In this document: one piece after another, positions 54,176 through 63,256 of the stretch
Layout of the letters: every line of letters begins with the position of its first letter
Position numbering within the stretch: the first letter of the stretch is position 1
Origin: Haloactinospora alba
GTDB taxonomy: Bacteria > Actinomycetota > Actinomycetes > Streptosporangiales > Streptosporangiaceae
Length of the DNA stretch: 64,000 bases
Direction: 5' to 3'
Assembly (NCBI RefSeq): GCF_006717075.1
Contig: NZ_VFQC01000001.1
Span: 930,001-994,000, forward strand
Made by a program: the position numbers and the translations under genes
Notes under the pieces: model-generated
Database searches by the model: none
What the model saw: only the letters and a program-made list of their open reading frames with translations
Told to the model about the DNA's origin: nothing

Positions 54176-56404
54176 ATGGCCACAGAGCCGACATCCCCCT
54201 CGGCCGTGGACAGCGCCGGGCGCGTGGTGACGGGAGCAGGGGACGCGGAACCGCAACGCTCCCGAACCGCCGAACCCGCCGGGACCCGGCAGCTGCGTGT
54301 CGGTTGGCGCTGGGTGGTGTTCACCGTCGCTCTGTTCCTCAGCCTGTTCCATCTCTACACCGGCTACACCGGAACACTGCCCGACCTGCAGCAACGTGCC
54401 CCGCACCTCGCTCTGGGGCTGGTACTGGTCTTCCTGCTGTACCCGGCCCGGCCACGGGAGACCACCCGACAGCGGTGGTTCGGCTGGGGACTGACCGCCG
54501 CGGGCGCGGCACTGCTCGCCTACCTCGCGGCGACGGGCGTCGCCGAGTGGTACGTCCTCGCCCCGTCCCTGGGGGTGCTGGTGGTCGTGCAGGCCGTCCG
54601 GTACCTGCCGTGGAGTCTGCTGGGTGTCCCGGCCGGCGATCTCGTCCTGTCGCTGCTGGGGCTGCTCTGCGGGGCCTACATGTTCTTCTCCCACGAGGAG
54701 ATCCTCGAGACGGCGGGGCTCATCGCGCCGGACAGCGTCGCGGTGGCGACCGTCGGCATCCTGCTCGTCCTGGTGGCGACCCAGCGCGTCCTGGGAACCG
54801 CCCTGGTCGTACTCGCCGGTGCGATGCTCGCCTACGCCTACTTCGGCCCCTTCCTCCCGGGCTTCCTGTTCCACAGTGGTTACACCCTCGACCGGATCAT
54901 CTCCACCGTGTTCCTGGGAACCGAGGGGGTGTTCGGTACACCGATCGGGATATCGGCGACGTTCATCTTCCTCTTCCTGATCTTCGCCGCGATGCTGCAA
55001 CGCACCGGAATGGAGCGGTTCTTCACCGACCTGGCTCTGGGAAGCACCGGATGGGCGACGGGCGGGACCGCCAAGGTCGGCGTCGTCACCAGCGCTTTCA
55101 CCGGCACGATCACCGGGAGTTCGGTGGCCAACACCGTCAGCAACGGCGCGTTCACGATCCCCATGATGAAACGCTCGGGGTACCGGTCGGAGTACGCGGG
55201 AGCGGTGGAAGCGGCCTCCTCCACGGGAGGCCAGCTCGCGCCGCCCATCATGGGAGCGGCGGCCTTCATCATGATCGAGTTCACCGGGCTCGCCTACATC
55301 CAGATCATCGTGGCCGCTGCCGTGCCCGCCGTGCTGTTCTTCGCCGCGCAGTTCGTGGTGATCCACTTCGACTCGAAACGGCTGGGGATCCGCGGCATCC
55401 CCCGGCGGGAACTGCCCGACCTGCGGCACCTCCTCGCCAGCAAGGGCTACCTCCTCCTCCCGATCGTCGGGATCTTCACGCTGCTGTCCGTGGGGTACTC
55501 ACCCATATTCGCGGCGATGGGCGCCATCGCCCTCACCGTCGGAGTCAACGCCCTCGCGCAGGTGGTCACGGCGGCGCTCCGCCGCTGGCACGGGATGGAC
55601 GACAAACTGACCCCGTGGTCCCTGCTGGAGGGACTGGTCGACGCGGCCCGCATCGCGCTGCCGATCATCATCGCCTGCGCCACCGCCGGCATGATCGCCG
55701 GTGTCATCACGCTCACGGGGCTCGGGCTCAAACTCAGCAACGGTCTGGTCACCCTCGGGCAGGGGATGCTGCTGCCCACGATGGTGCTGTCGATGCTGGC
55801 CTGCCTCATCCTGGGGATCGGGCTTCCCACCACGGCCAACTACGTGATCACCGCCACGCTGGCCGCGCCGGCCATCATCACGATCCTGCAGCAGGACGCC
55901 TCCGAGCCGACAACGGCGATGCTGCTCATGGCGCATCTCTTCGTGTACTACTTCGGTGTCATGGCGGACATCACGCCGCCCGTCTGCCTCGCCGCCTACG
56001 CGGCGTCCGGGGTGTCCGGCGGCAATCCGATCCGGACAGGGGTGCAGTCGGTCCGGATCGCCGTGTCCGGGTTCGTCGTCCCGTTCATGTTCGTCCTCTC
56101 CCCCGAACTGCTGCTGCAGGGGGTGACGTGGGCGAGCGGCACCCTGGCCGTCGGCACCGGCCTGCTGGGCGCGAGCCTCGTCGGTGTCGCGGTGGTCGGT
56201 TACGTCAACGCGCCGATCAGCTGGATACTGCGGATCCCCGTGGCCGGGGCGGGGCTGGCCCTCCTGCACGGTGACTGGCGCGCCGACCTGGTCGGAGGCG
56301 CCGTGGCGGCGCTGGTACTCGCCCGGCACTGGTGGACGAGCCGCAGCACCGGCGGAGGCTCCGTGTCCACCCGAGTCGGCGCGGCCGACGGCGCGAGGGG
56401 GTGA
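54176..56404 (+). CDS. TRAP transporter fused permease (DctQM)
   Basis: A 742-residue membrane protein with roughly 18 helices: a DctQ-like small-subunit part joined to a DctM large subunit. Conserved: [60 protein letters not shown] and [19 protein letters not shown]. It imports the TAXI ligand using an ion gradient. AAAGG precedes ATG 54176. Confidence 0.94.
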   Translation: MATEPTSPSAVDSAGRVVTGAGDAEPQRSRTAEPAGTRQLRVGWRWVVFTVALFLSLFHLYTGYTGTLPDLQQRAPHLALGLVLVFLLYPARPRETTRQRWFGWGLTAAGAALLAYLAATGVAEWYVLAPSLGVLVVVQAVRYLPWSLLGVPAGDLVLSLLGLLCGAYMFFSHEEILETAGLIAPDSVAVATVGILLVLVATQRVLGTALVVLAGAMLAYAYFGPFLPGFLFHSGYTLDRIISTVFLGTEGVFGTPIGISATFIFLFLIFAAMLQRTGMERFFTDLALGSTGWATGGTAKVGVVTSAFTGTITGSSVANTVSNGAFTIPMMKRSGYRSEYAGAVEAASSTGGQLAPPIMGAAAFIMIEFTGLAYIQIIVAAAVPAVLFFAAQFVVIHFDSKRLGIRGIPRRELPDLRHLLASKGYLLLPIVGIFTLLSVGYSPIFAAMGAIALTVGVNALAQVVTAALRRWHGMDDKLTPWSLLEGLVDAARIALPIIIACATAGMIAGVITLTGLGLKLSNGLVTLGQGMLLPTMVLSMLACLILGIGLPTTANYVITATLAAPAIITILQQDASEPTTAMLLMAHLFVYYFGVMADITPPVCLAAYAASGVSGGNPIRTGVQSVRIAVSGFVVPFMFVLSPELLLQGVTWASGTLAVGTGLLGASLVGVAVVGYVNAPISWILRIPVAGAGLALLHGDWRADLVGGAVAALVLARHWWTSRSTGGGSVSTRVGAADGARG

Positions 56405-56458
56405 GCCTCCCCGTCACCGCCCCCGGCACACGCGGCCCTGGAGGCACCCGCGCGCCGT

Positions 56459-56464
56459 TAGCCT
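56459..56464 (+). promoter_or_regulatory. -10-like hexamer close to the miaB start
   Basis: TAGCCT ends 7 nt before ATG 56472. GGAG lies in between, so either a leaderless start or a ribosome site is possible. Confidence 0.35.
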
Positions 56465-56471
56465 GGAGACT

Positions 56472-57965
56472 ATGGGTGAACAGCGCGGCTCCAAAACCTA
56501 CGAGGTTCGCACATACGGCTGCCAGATGAACGTGCACGACTCCGAGCGGCTGTCCGGCCTGCTGGAGGACGCGGGGTACGAACGCGCGGCCGGCGACGGC
56601 CCCGCTGACGTCGTCGTTTTCAACACGTGCGCTGTCCGCGAGAACGCGGACAACCGACTCTACGGCAACCTCGGACACCTGCGTCCGACCAAGGACGCGA
56701 ACCCGGGGATGCAGATCGCCGTCGGGGGGTGCCTGGCCCAGAAGGACCGCGGCGAGATAGCACGGCGCGCGCCGTGGGTGGACGTCGTGTTCGGAACGCA
56801 CAACATCGGGTCGTTGCCGACGCTGTTGGAGCGCGCGCGTGTGCAGCGCGAGGCCCAGGTCGAGATCGAGGAGTCCCTCCAGTCCTTCCCCTCGACGATG
56901 CCCGCCCGGCGGGAGTCCGCTTACGCGGCATGGGTGTCGATCTCGGTCGGCTGCAACAACACCTGCACCTTCTGTATCGTTCCCCAGCTCCGCGGGAAGG
57001 AGAAGGACCGCCGCCCCGGTGACATCCTCGCCGAGACGCGCACCATGGTCGACGAGGGCGCGGTCGAGGTGACGCTGCTGGGGCAGAACGTCAACGCCTA
57101 CGGTGCGGAGTTCGGGGACCGCCAGGCGTTCTCGAAACTGCTGCGTTCCTGCGGGGAGATCGACGGGCTGGAACGCGTCCGGTTCACCTCGCCCCACCCG
57201 CGGGACTTCACCGACGACGTCATCGACGCCATGGCCGAGACCCCCAACGTCATGCCGCAGCTGCACATGCCGCTGCAGTCCGGCTCCAGCCGGATACTGA
57301 AGTCGATGCGCCGCTCCTACCGCCAGGAGCGTTTCCTCGACATCGTGCGCAAGGTCCGCGAGGCGATGCCCCACGCGGCGATCACCACCGACATCATCGT
57401 GGGCTTCCCCGGAGAGACCGAGGAGGACTTCCAGGAGACGCTGAACGTGGTGCGTGAGGCGCGGTTCGCCTCGGCGTTCACGTTCCAGTACTCCAAACGG
57501 CCGGGTACCCCGGCGGCCGAGATGGAGGGCCAGCTCCCCAAGGAGGTGGTCCAGGAACGCTACGAGCGCCTCGTCGCGCTGCAGGAGTCCATCTCCGCCG
57601 AGGAGAACAGCAAGCTCGTCGGCCGTGAGCTGGAGGTGCTCGTGAGCGAGGGCGAGGGGCGCAAGAACAACGTGCGACGTCGTCTCTCCGGACGCGCACC
57701 CGACAACAGGCTGGTCCACTTCGCCGTCGACGAGGACACCACCATCCGTCCCGGCGACATGGTCACCGTCGGGGTGACCCACGGGGCGCCGCACCACCTG
57801 ATCGCGGACTCCGGCGTGCGCTCGGTACGCCGCACCCCCTCCGGTGACGTGTGGGCGGCCCGCAACGGCCGGGAGCCGCAGCAACCCGGCGTCATGCTGG
57901 GAATGCCCACCGTCGGGGCGCCCCGGGAGGAGCCGGCCGCGGCGGGCGGTTGCTGCAACACCTGA
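56472..57965 (+). CDS. miaB: tRNA-2-methylthio-N6-dimethylallyladenosine synthase
   Basis: A 497-residue radical-SAM methylthiotransferase acting on i6A37 of tRNA. Auxiliary cluster cysteines C17, C53 and C87 lie in the N-terminal domain; the radical-SAM cluster is C161-NNT-C165-TF-C168. [17 protein letters not shown] is family specific, and a TRAM domain follows. C-terminal GGCCNT is unusual. miaA, which makes i6A, is 2 kb away on the other strand. Confidence 0.96.
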   Translation: MGEQRGSKTYEVRTYGCQMNVHDSERLSGLLEDAGYERAAGDGPADVVVFNTCAVRENADNRLYGNLGHLRPTKDANPGMQIAVGGCLAQKDRGEIARRAPWVDVVFGTHNIGSLPTLLERARVQREAQVEIEESLQSFPSTMPARRESAYAAWVSISVGCNNTCTFCIVPQLRGKEKDRRPGDILAETRTMVDEGAVEVTLLGQNVNAYGAEFGDRQAFSKLLRSCGEIDGLERVRFTSPHPRDFTDDVIDAMAETPNVMPQLHMPLQSGSSRILKSMRRSYRQERFLDIVRKVREAMPHAAITTDIIVGFPGETEEDFQETLNVVREARFASAFTFQYSKRPGTPAAEMEGQLPKEVVQERYERLVALQESISAEENSKLVGRELEVLVSEGEGRKNNVRRRLSGRAPDNRLVHFAVDEDTTIRPGDMVTVGVTHGAPHHLIADSGVRSVRRTPSGDVWAARNGREPQQPGVMLGMPTVGAPREEPAAAGGCCNT

Positions 57966-58092
57966 GCGCAACACCACGCTGCGTGCGCAGCCGTGGTGGA
58001 ACACCGGCCCTGCTGGCGGAGGCTCTCCGTCAGGCGCGGCGCTGCCCCGACGGAGGTACCGTCCCTGGTGAACCAGCGACGGTACCGGCCGG

Positions 58093-58098
58093 TATCCT
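58093..58098 (+). promoter_or_regulatory. -10-like hexamer for leaderless LigB-like gene
   Basis: TATCCT ends 6 nt before GTG 58105; no ribosome site. Confidence 0.45.
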
Positions 58099-58104
58099 CG
58101 TCGT

Positions 58105-58785
58105 GTGTTGGTCGCAGCCGCCGTATGCCCGTACCCGCCGTTACTCCTTCCGGAGGTCGCTCAGGGAGCCGCGGGGGAGGCCTCCCAGCTGCGCCGCGCC
58201 TGCGACCGGGCCGTGAGCTCGCTGCTCACCACGGCCCCCGACACGCTCGTGGCGCTGGGGCCCGGACAACGCAGCCAGTGGCACGCGGCGGATACGGGAG
58301 GCAGCCTCGCCGACTACGGCGTCTCCCTCCAGGTCGGACCGCCGCCACCGGTCCTGCCGCTGTCACTCACTGTGGCCCGCTGGCTCTGCGAGCGCGCCTC
58401 GGCCGCACCCGCGCGTTACCTGGAGATCGCCGCGGACGAACCGCCCGAGGAGTGCCTGTCCCGCGGTGCGGAACTCGCGTCCGCCGCGCCCCGGGTCGCG
58501 GCGCTGGTCATGGGGGACGGCAGCGCCCGCCGCACGGAGAACGCCCCCGGCCCCTTCGACGAGCGGGCCGCCGCGTTCGACACCATGGTCGCGCGCTCCC
58601 TGGACGCAGCGGACACGGAGACGCTGGCGGGATTGGAGCCGGAGCTCTCGGCGGAGCTGATGGCCGGGGGAAGGCCCGCCTGGCAAACGCTGGCCGGCGC
58701 GGCACGCGGAGCGGGGCTGCACGGACAACTGCTCGCGCACGAGGCCCCCTACGGCGTGGGCTATTTCGCCGCCCTGTGGAGCTGA
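58105..58785 (+). CDS. class III extradiol dioxygenase (LigB)-like protein
   Basis: A 226-residue protein of the LigB-like group seen next to miaB/miaA in actinobacteria. LVAAAVCPYPPLLLPEV is its entry and TAPDTLVALGPG, GDGSARRTENAP and GVGYFAALWS follow. The His metal ligands of true extradiol dioxygenases are not evident (residue 8 is Cys where they have His), so catalysis is doubtful. GTG 58105 lies 6 nt after TATCCT. Function unknown. Confidence 0.75.
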   Translation: MLVAAAVCPYPPLLLPEVAQGAAGEASQLRRACDRAVSSLLTTAPDTLVALGPGQRSQWHAADTGGSLADYGVSLQVGPPPPVLPLSLTVARWLCERASAAPARYLEIAADEPPEECLSRGAELASAAPRVAALVMGDGSARRTENAPGPFDERAAAFDTMVARSLDAADTETLAGLEPELSAELMAGGRPAWQTLAGAARGAGLHGQLLAHEAPYGVGYFAALWS

Positions 58786-58898
58786 GCCGCCGCTGCGGCG
58801 ACGCCGGGAACACGGCACGGCGGGAGAGGGATTCCCCGCCCGTTCCCCTTGGCCGTAGGATTCGGAACTCCTGTTCCGTTCCCGGCAGAGGAGTGACC

Positions 58899-59900
58899 GT
58901 GGCGCGTTACGGACCCATGTTCGGCCCCGACATCACGTTCCTGGGTATCGACCGGTGCGATATGAGCGATCCGGCAAGCCTGCGGGGGGCGGAGATCGTC
59001 GTCCTCGGCGCTCCGTTCGACGGTGGTACGTCCCACCGTCCCGGTACCCGGTTCGGCCCCAGCGCGATGCGCGGGACCGACTACAAGCCCCACGACGGCA
59101 CACGCCCCCACCTGGCGTTGCGCACCGACGCGCTCCGCGACGTCGACGTGCGGGACGCGGGCGACGTGGAGTGCTTCTCCGGCGACATAGAGACCAGCAT
59201 CCGGCGTGTCGAGGACGCGGTCCACACCGTCACCGCGGCCGGCGCCGTCCCGGTCGTCCTGGGCGGCGACCACACCATCGCCCTGCCGGACGTCACCGGG
59301 GTCGCCCGCCACTACGGGTTCGGCCGCGTATCGGTCCTCCACTTCGACGCGCACGCCGACACCGGCGACATCGCGTTCGGCGCGCTGCACGGCCACGGGC
59401 AGCCGATGCGGCGCCTCATCGAGTCCGGTGCGGTACGCGGTGACCGTTTCGTCCAGCTGGGCCTGCGTGGGTACTGGCCGGAACCGGAAACCCTGGGCTG
59501 GATGGCACGGCAGGAAATGCGCTGTTACGAGATGAGTGAGATCCTCGACCGCGGCCTGAACACGTGCGTCCGTGAAGCGTCCGCACTCGCGATGGACGAC
59601 TGCGACGCCGTGTTCCTCTCGATTGACGTCGACGTTGTCGACCCCGGGATGGCACCGGGCACCGGAACGCCCGAGCCCGGCGGCATGACGTCCCGCGAGC
59701 TGCTGGACACCGTACGCCGGGTGTGTGTGGAGCTGCCGGTGGCCGGTGTGGACGTCGTCGAGGTCGCCCCGCCCTACGACCACGCGGACATCACAGCACT
59801 GCTGGGCAACCGGGTGGTTCTGGAAGCCCTGTCCGGGATCGCCGCCAGGAGGCAGGGAGGAACCTGGCAACCCGCCCGCCCTCTGCTGGACGGGCGGTGA
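58899..59900 (+). CDS. speB: agmatinase-type ureohydrolase
   Basis: A 333-residue arginase/agmatinase family enzyme. Manganese sites are visible: GGDHT, LHFDAHADTGD and LSIDVDVVDPGMAPGTGTPEPGG. GAPFDGGTSHRPGTRFGP is the N-terminal loop. It hydrolyses a guanidino compound to urea plus amine; agmatine is usual, but guanidinobutyrate or similar is possible. AGAGGAGTG precedes GTG 58899. No polyamine gene is adjacent. Confidence 0.9.
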   Translation: MARYGPMFGPDITFLGIDRCDMSDPASLRGAEIVVLGAPFDGGTSHRPGTRFGPSAMRGTDYKPHDGTRPHLALRTDALRDVDVRDAGDVECFSGDIETSIRRVEDAVHTVTAAGAVPVVLGGDHTIALPDVTGVARHYGFGRVSVLHFDAHADTGDIAFGALHGHGQPMRRLIESGAVRGDRFVQLGLRGYWPEPETLGWMARQEMRCYEMSEILDRGLNTCVREASALAMDDCDAVFLSIDVDVVDPGMAPGTGTPEPGGMTSRELLDTVRRVCVELPVAGVDVVEVAPPYDHADITALLGNRVVLEALSGIAARRQGGTWQPARPLLDGR

Positions 59901-59926
59901 GAGCAGGGGAGAGGCCGGTCTCACCG
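59895..59926. terminator. hairpin overlapping the ureohydrolase stop codon
   Basis: CGGTGAGA (59895-59902) and TCTCACCG (59919-59926) pair perfectly across 16 nt; the left arm contains the TGA stop. It lies between convergent speB and miaA. Confidence 0.55.
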
Positions 59927-59943
59927 AACCCGCCTGACCCGCG

Positions 59944-60858
59944 TCAGCCGGCGGCGATCGCCAACGCTCGTTCGGTCAGGTCGGGAGCGTCGTAGGGGAG
60001 CCAGTGGATGCGCGGGTCGCGGCGGAACCACGACTCCTGGCGGCGGGCGAAGCGGCGGGTGGCACGCACCGTCTCCTCCCGGGCCGTCTCCTCGCCGTAC
60101 TCGCCCGAGAGGAAGGACAGCACCTGCCGGTAGCCCAGTGCCCGGGAGGCCGTGCGTCCCTCCCGCAGCCCCCGCTCCTCCAACTCACGCACCTCGGCGA
60201 CGAGCCCCGAGGCCCACATCCGGTGCACCCGCCGTTCGAGACGCTCGTCCAGCTCGGGCCGGGGGACGGACAGGCCGATCTGCAGGCACGGGTAGTAGGC
60301 CACGTGCTCGGGCATGGTGGCGGTGAAGGAGCGCCCGGTGAGCTCGACCACCTCCAGCGCTCGCACGATCCGCCGGCCGTTGCTGGGCAGGATCGAGCGG
60401 GCCGCTTCCGGGTCGCGCTCCGCGAGCCGGGCGTGCAACTGTTCCGGCCCCACGGTCGCCAGCGTGTCCTCCAGCGAGGCGCGGAGCTGGGGGTCGGTCC
60501 CGGGAAACTCCAGATGGTCCAGCGCCGCGCGGATGTACAGCCCCGACCCGCCCGTGAGGATGGGGACGCGGTTCCGGGAGCGCACCTCGTCGATCCGCTC
60601 GCGCGCCATCCGCTGGTAGCGGGAGGCGTCGGCGGCCTCGGTCACATCCCACACGTCCAGCAGGTGGTGCGGGACCCCCCGGCGCTCCGTGACGGGGAGT
60701 TTCGCGGTGCCGATGTCCATCCCGCGGTAGAGCTGCATGGAGTCGGCGTTGACGACCTCACCGGGAGGGTCGAGGCGCAGGGCCAGTTCTACGGCGAGAT
60801 CGGACTTTCCGGATGCTGTCGGACCCACGACGGCGATCACATTGTTCGAACTGCTCAC
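59944..60858 (-). CDS. miaA: tRNA dimethylallyltransferase
   Basis: A 304-residue prenyltransferase adding dimethylallyl to A37 of tRNA. Walker-type loop [43 protein letters not shown] and [10 protein letters not shown] are diagnostic. GTG 60858 gives the normal N-terminus. It diverges from dapF; only 39 nt separate the starts, so promoters face each other. Confidence 0.96.
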   Translation of the reverse strand: MSSSNNVIAVVGPTASGKSDLAVELALRLDPPGEVVNADSMQLYRGMDIGTAKLPVTERRGVPHHLLDVWDVTEAADASRYQRMARERIDEVRSRNRVPILTGGSGLYIRAALDHLEFPGTDPQLRASLEDTLATVGPEQLHARLAERDPEAARSILPSNGRRIVRALEVVELTGRSFTATMPEHVAYYPCLQIGLSVPRPELDERLERRVHRMWASGLVAEVRELEERGLREGRTASRALGYRQVLSFLSGEYGEETAREETVRATRRFARRQESWFRRDPRIHWLPYDAPDLTERALAIAAG

Positions 60859-60885
60859 GGGTCCCAGTCTGGCAGTGCTGGGATC

Positions 60886-60891
60886 TAGGAT
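60886..60891 (+). promoter_or_regulatory. -10 hexamer for leaderless dapF
   Basis: TAGGAT ends 6 nt before ATG 60898, placing the A of ATG at the expected +1. GTG 60892 would lie upstream of that start. Confidence 0.55.
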
Positions 60892-60897
60892 GTGCCC

Positions 60898-61710
60898 ATG
60901 CGATTCGCCAAGGGACACGGGACCGAGAACGACTTCGTGATCCTGCCCGACCCGGACGGGGAGCTGGATCTCACCCCGGCCGCCGTCACAGCGCTGTGTG
61001 ACCGCAGGTCCGGGATCGGCGGCGACGGGGTGCTGCGGGTCATCCGAACGAGCGTGCTGGACGAGGAACTCCCGGAGGGTGTCGGTTCCCACACCTGCCC
61101 GTGGTTCATGGACTACCGCAACGCCGACGGCAGTCTCGCGGAGATGTGCGGCAACGGTATCCGCGTCTTCGCCCGGTACCTGCGCGACTCGGGACTCGCC
61201 ACGGAGCGTTTCCTGCGCATCGGCACCCGGGCCGGCGCGCGGGAGGTGACACTCGAGGAGCACGGCGACGTCACCGTGGACATGGGGCCGGTCGAGGTGG
61301 ACGGTCCCGGGAGCGCCGTGCTGGACGGGAGTTCCCTGAACGGTCGGGTGGTGTCGGTGGGCAACCCCCACCTGGCGTGTGAGGTGCGTGGCGGGGTCGA
61401 CCGGATCGACCTGGGCGAACCGCCGCGGCTGGACCCCGCCCAGTTCCCCGCGGGCGGCAACGTGGAGGTGTTCAGCCAGCTCGAGCCGGGGGTGCTGGAG
61501 ATGCGGGTGTACGAGCGCGGGTCGGGGGAGACCCGTTCGTGCGGGACCGGCATCGTGGCCGCCGCCGCGGCGGCGACGCCCCGCGGCGAGGGGGCCACCT
61601 GGCGGGTTCGGGTACCGGGCGGGGAGTGCGTGGTGTTTCTGGACGCCGACGGAGCCCGGCTGCGTGGCCCGGCGGAGATCGTGGCCGAGGGCGACACCGC
61701 CCTGGTCTGA
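60898..61710 (+). CDS. dapF: diaminopimelate epimerase
   Basis: A 270-residue epimerase converting LL- to meso-diaminopimelate. The two catalytic cysteines are C84 ([10 protein letters not shown]) and C215 ([10 protein letters not shown]). [16 protein letters not shown] is the usual N-terminus, and GNPHLA another family motif. Meso-DAP feeds peptidoglycan and lysine. ATG 60898 is supported by the -10 hexamer 6 nt upstream. Confidence 0.96.
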   Translation: MRFAKGHGTENDFVILPDPDGELDLTPAAVTALCDRRSGIGGDGVLRVIRTSVLDEELPEGVGSHTCPWFMDYRNADGSLAEMCGNGIRVFARYLRDSGLATERFLRIGTRAGAREVTLEEHGDVTVDMGPVEVDGPGSAVLDGSSLNGRVVSVGNPHLACEVRGGVDRIDLGEPPRLDPAQFPAGGNVEVFSQLEPGVLEMRVYERGSGETRSCGTGIVAAAAAATPRGEGATWRVRVPGGECVVFLDADGARLRGPAEIVAEGDTALV

Positions 61711-61796
61711 GGCCGCTCCGTCCCAGGACCTGTTCGGTGGACGCTTGTCCTGCTACGCGGTGCTCCCCGTACCGCCTGGCCGCGTTCTCGCCGGTC

Positions 61797-61816
61797 GGCA
61801 GAGGGGCCGCTCTGCC
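61797..61816. terminator. hairpin between dapF and glcF
   Basis: GGCAGAG, GGGCCG loop, CTCTGCC: 7-bp stem between convergent genes (177-bp gap, otherwise featureless). Likely terminator. Confidence 0.5.
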
Positions 61817-61887
61817 TCCCTCCCCGGCGTCGTCCGGCGGCGCTGGCCGCGCCGCTCGCCACGAACAGCATCCACCAGAACAGGGCC

Positions 61888-63225
61888 CTAGTCGGCGGTT
61901 GTCGTCGGTGTTCCCGGAACCAGGGCCGACGACGCCAGGCCGCGGATGGAGGCGTCCAGAACCTGGGTGGTGTGGGCGACCGAGATCGAACCGCCCGCGC
62001 GCTTCACGGCCGAGGCGATCTGCAGCGAGCATCCGGGGTTCCCAGCCACGAGCAGTCCGGCGCCGGTGGCGCGGGCATCCTCGCTCTTGCGGTCGCCGAG
62101 CTGCGCCGCCGTGTCCGGTTGCAGCAGGTTGTACACGCCGGCCGAACCGCAGCAGATCTCCGGGTTGGGCAGTTCGGCCACCTCCAGTTCCGGTACGGAG
62201 CGCAGGAGCTGGCGCGGCTGGTCGGCCACCCCCTGCCCGTGCGCGAGATGGCAGGCGTCGTGGTACGCCGCTGTCACCGGTAACGGGTGGCGCTCGGCCC
62301 GCGGCCCGAGGTCCGCCAGGTACTCGGAGAAGTCCACGGTGGCGGCGCCGAGCGCCTCGGCGCGTCGCGCCCACGTGTCGTCCCCCTCCTGCCTCAGTAC
62401 GCGGCCGTAGTGCTTCATCGTCGCGCCGCAGCCGGCGGAGTTCACCACGACGGCGTCGACCCCGGCGCGTTCGAACGTCTCGACGGTGGCGCGCGCGAAA
62501 TCGGCGGCCTCCCGCGGGCGTCCCGCATGCGCCGACAGCGCACCGCAACAGCCCTGGTCGCGGGGAACCACCACGTCGCACCCCTCGCTCGCCAGCACCC
62601 GGGCGGTCGCCGTGTTGACCTGGGGGAAGAACGACCCCTGTACGCAACCGGTGAGCATCCCCACCACGGCTCTGCGCCGGCCGCGAGCGGGGACACGTTC
62701 GGGCAGGGCGGGAACGCGGCTCGGCAGTGGCGGGGCGATGCGTTCCATCGTGGCCACCGAGGGGGAGAGGCGTTCCAGCAGGCCCGATCGGCGCACCAGC
62801 TGCTGCAGACCACTGCTCTGGTACGCCCGCATGGGGCCGCGCAGGAGGTCCAGTCGTTTCCGGTGCGGGAACAGCGCGAAGATGAGGGCACGCAGCAGGC
62901 GTTCCGCGGCCTTTCTGGTGTGCTCCTCCTCGACGCGGGCGCGGGTGGTCTCGATCAGCGCGTCGTAGGCGACACCGGAGGGGCACGAGCTCACGCACGC
63001 CAGACAGCCCAGACAGTTGTCGAAGGCCTGGACGGCGGCCTCGTTCAGTACGTCGCCCTGCTCGATCTGCCCCATCAGGTGGATGCGGCCGCGCGGTGAG
63101 TCCACCTCCTCGCCCCACAGCGCGTAGGTGGGGCACGTCGGCAGGCAGAAGCCGCAGTGCACACAGTCGCTCAGCAGGTCGTTGAAGGCCCGTTCGTCCG
63201 GTGAGGGCGGGGTCGGGTGGTTCAC
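61888..63225 (-). CDS. glcF: glycolate oxidase iron-sulfur subunit
   Basis: A 445-residue protein. Two ferredoxin-type [4Fe-4S] motifs, CVHCGFCLPTCP and CLGCLACVSSCP, are followed by two CCG domains (GCCGALSAHAG, CCGSAGVYN), the GlcF layout. It moves electrons from glycolate oxidised by GlcD/GlcE to the quinone pool. GGGAGG precedes GTG 63225. It follows glcE by 31 nt. Confidence 0.93.
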   Translation of the reverse strand: MNHPTPPSPDERAFNDLLSDCVHCGFCLPTCPTYALWGEEVDSPRGRIHLMGQIEQGDVLNEAAVQAFDNCLGCLACVSSCPSGVAYDALIETTRARVEEEHTRKAAERLLRALIFALFPHRKRLDLLRGPMRAYQSSGLQQLVRRSGLLERLSPSVATMERIAPPLPSRVPALPERVPARGRRRAVVGMLTGCVQGSFFPQVNTATARVLASEGCDVVVPRDQGCCGALSAHAGRPREAADFARATVETFERAGVDAVVVNSAGCGATMKHYGRVLRQEGDDTWARRAEALGAATVDFSEYLADLGPRAERHPLPVTAAYHDACHLAHGQGVADQPRQLLRSVPELEVAELPNPEICCGSAGVYNLLQPDTAAQLGDRKSEDARATGAGLLVAGNPGCSLQIASAVKRAGGSISVAHTTQVLDASIRGLASSALVPGTPTTTAD

Positions 63226-63256
63226 CTGGTCCTCCCAGTCGGTCGTGGCGTGCGCA

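Noticed and set aside
56472-57965. Could this radical-SAM gene be rimO rather than miaB?
   Set aside because: N-terminal [20 protein letters not shown] and position near miaA fit MiaB; RimO would carry a different N-terminal motif and usually sits by pgsA.
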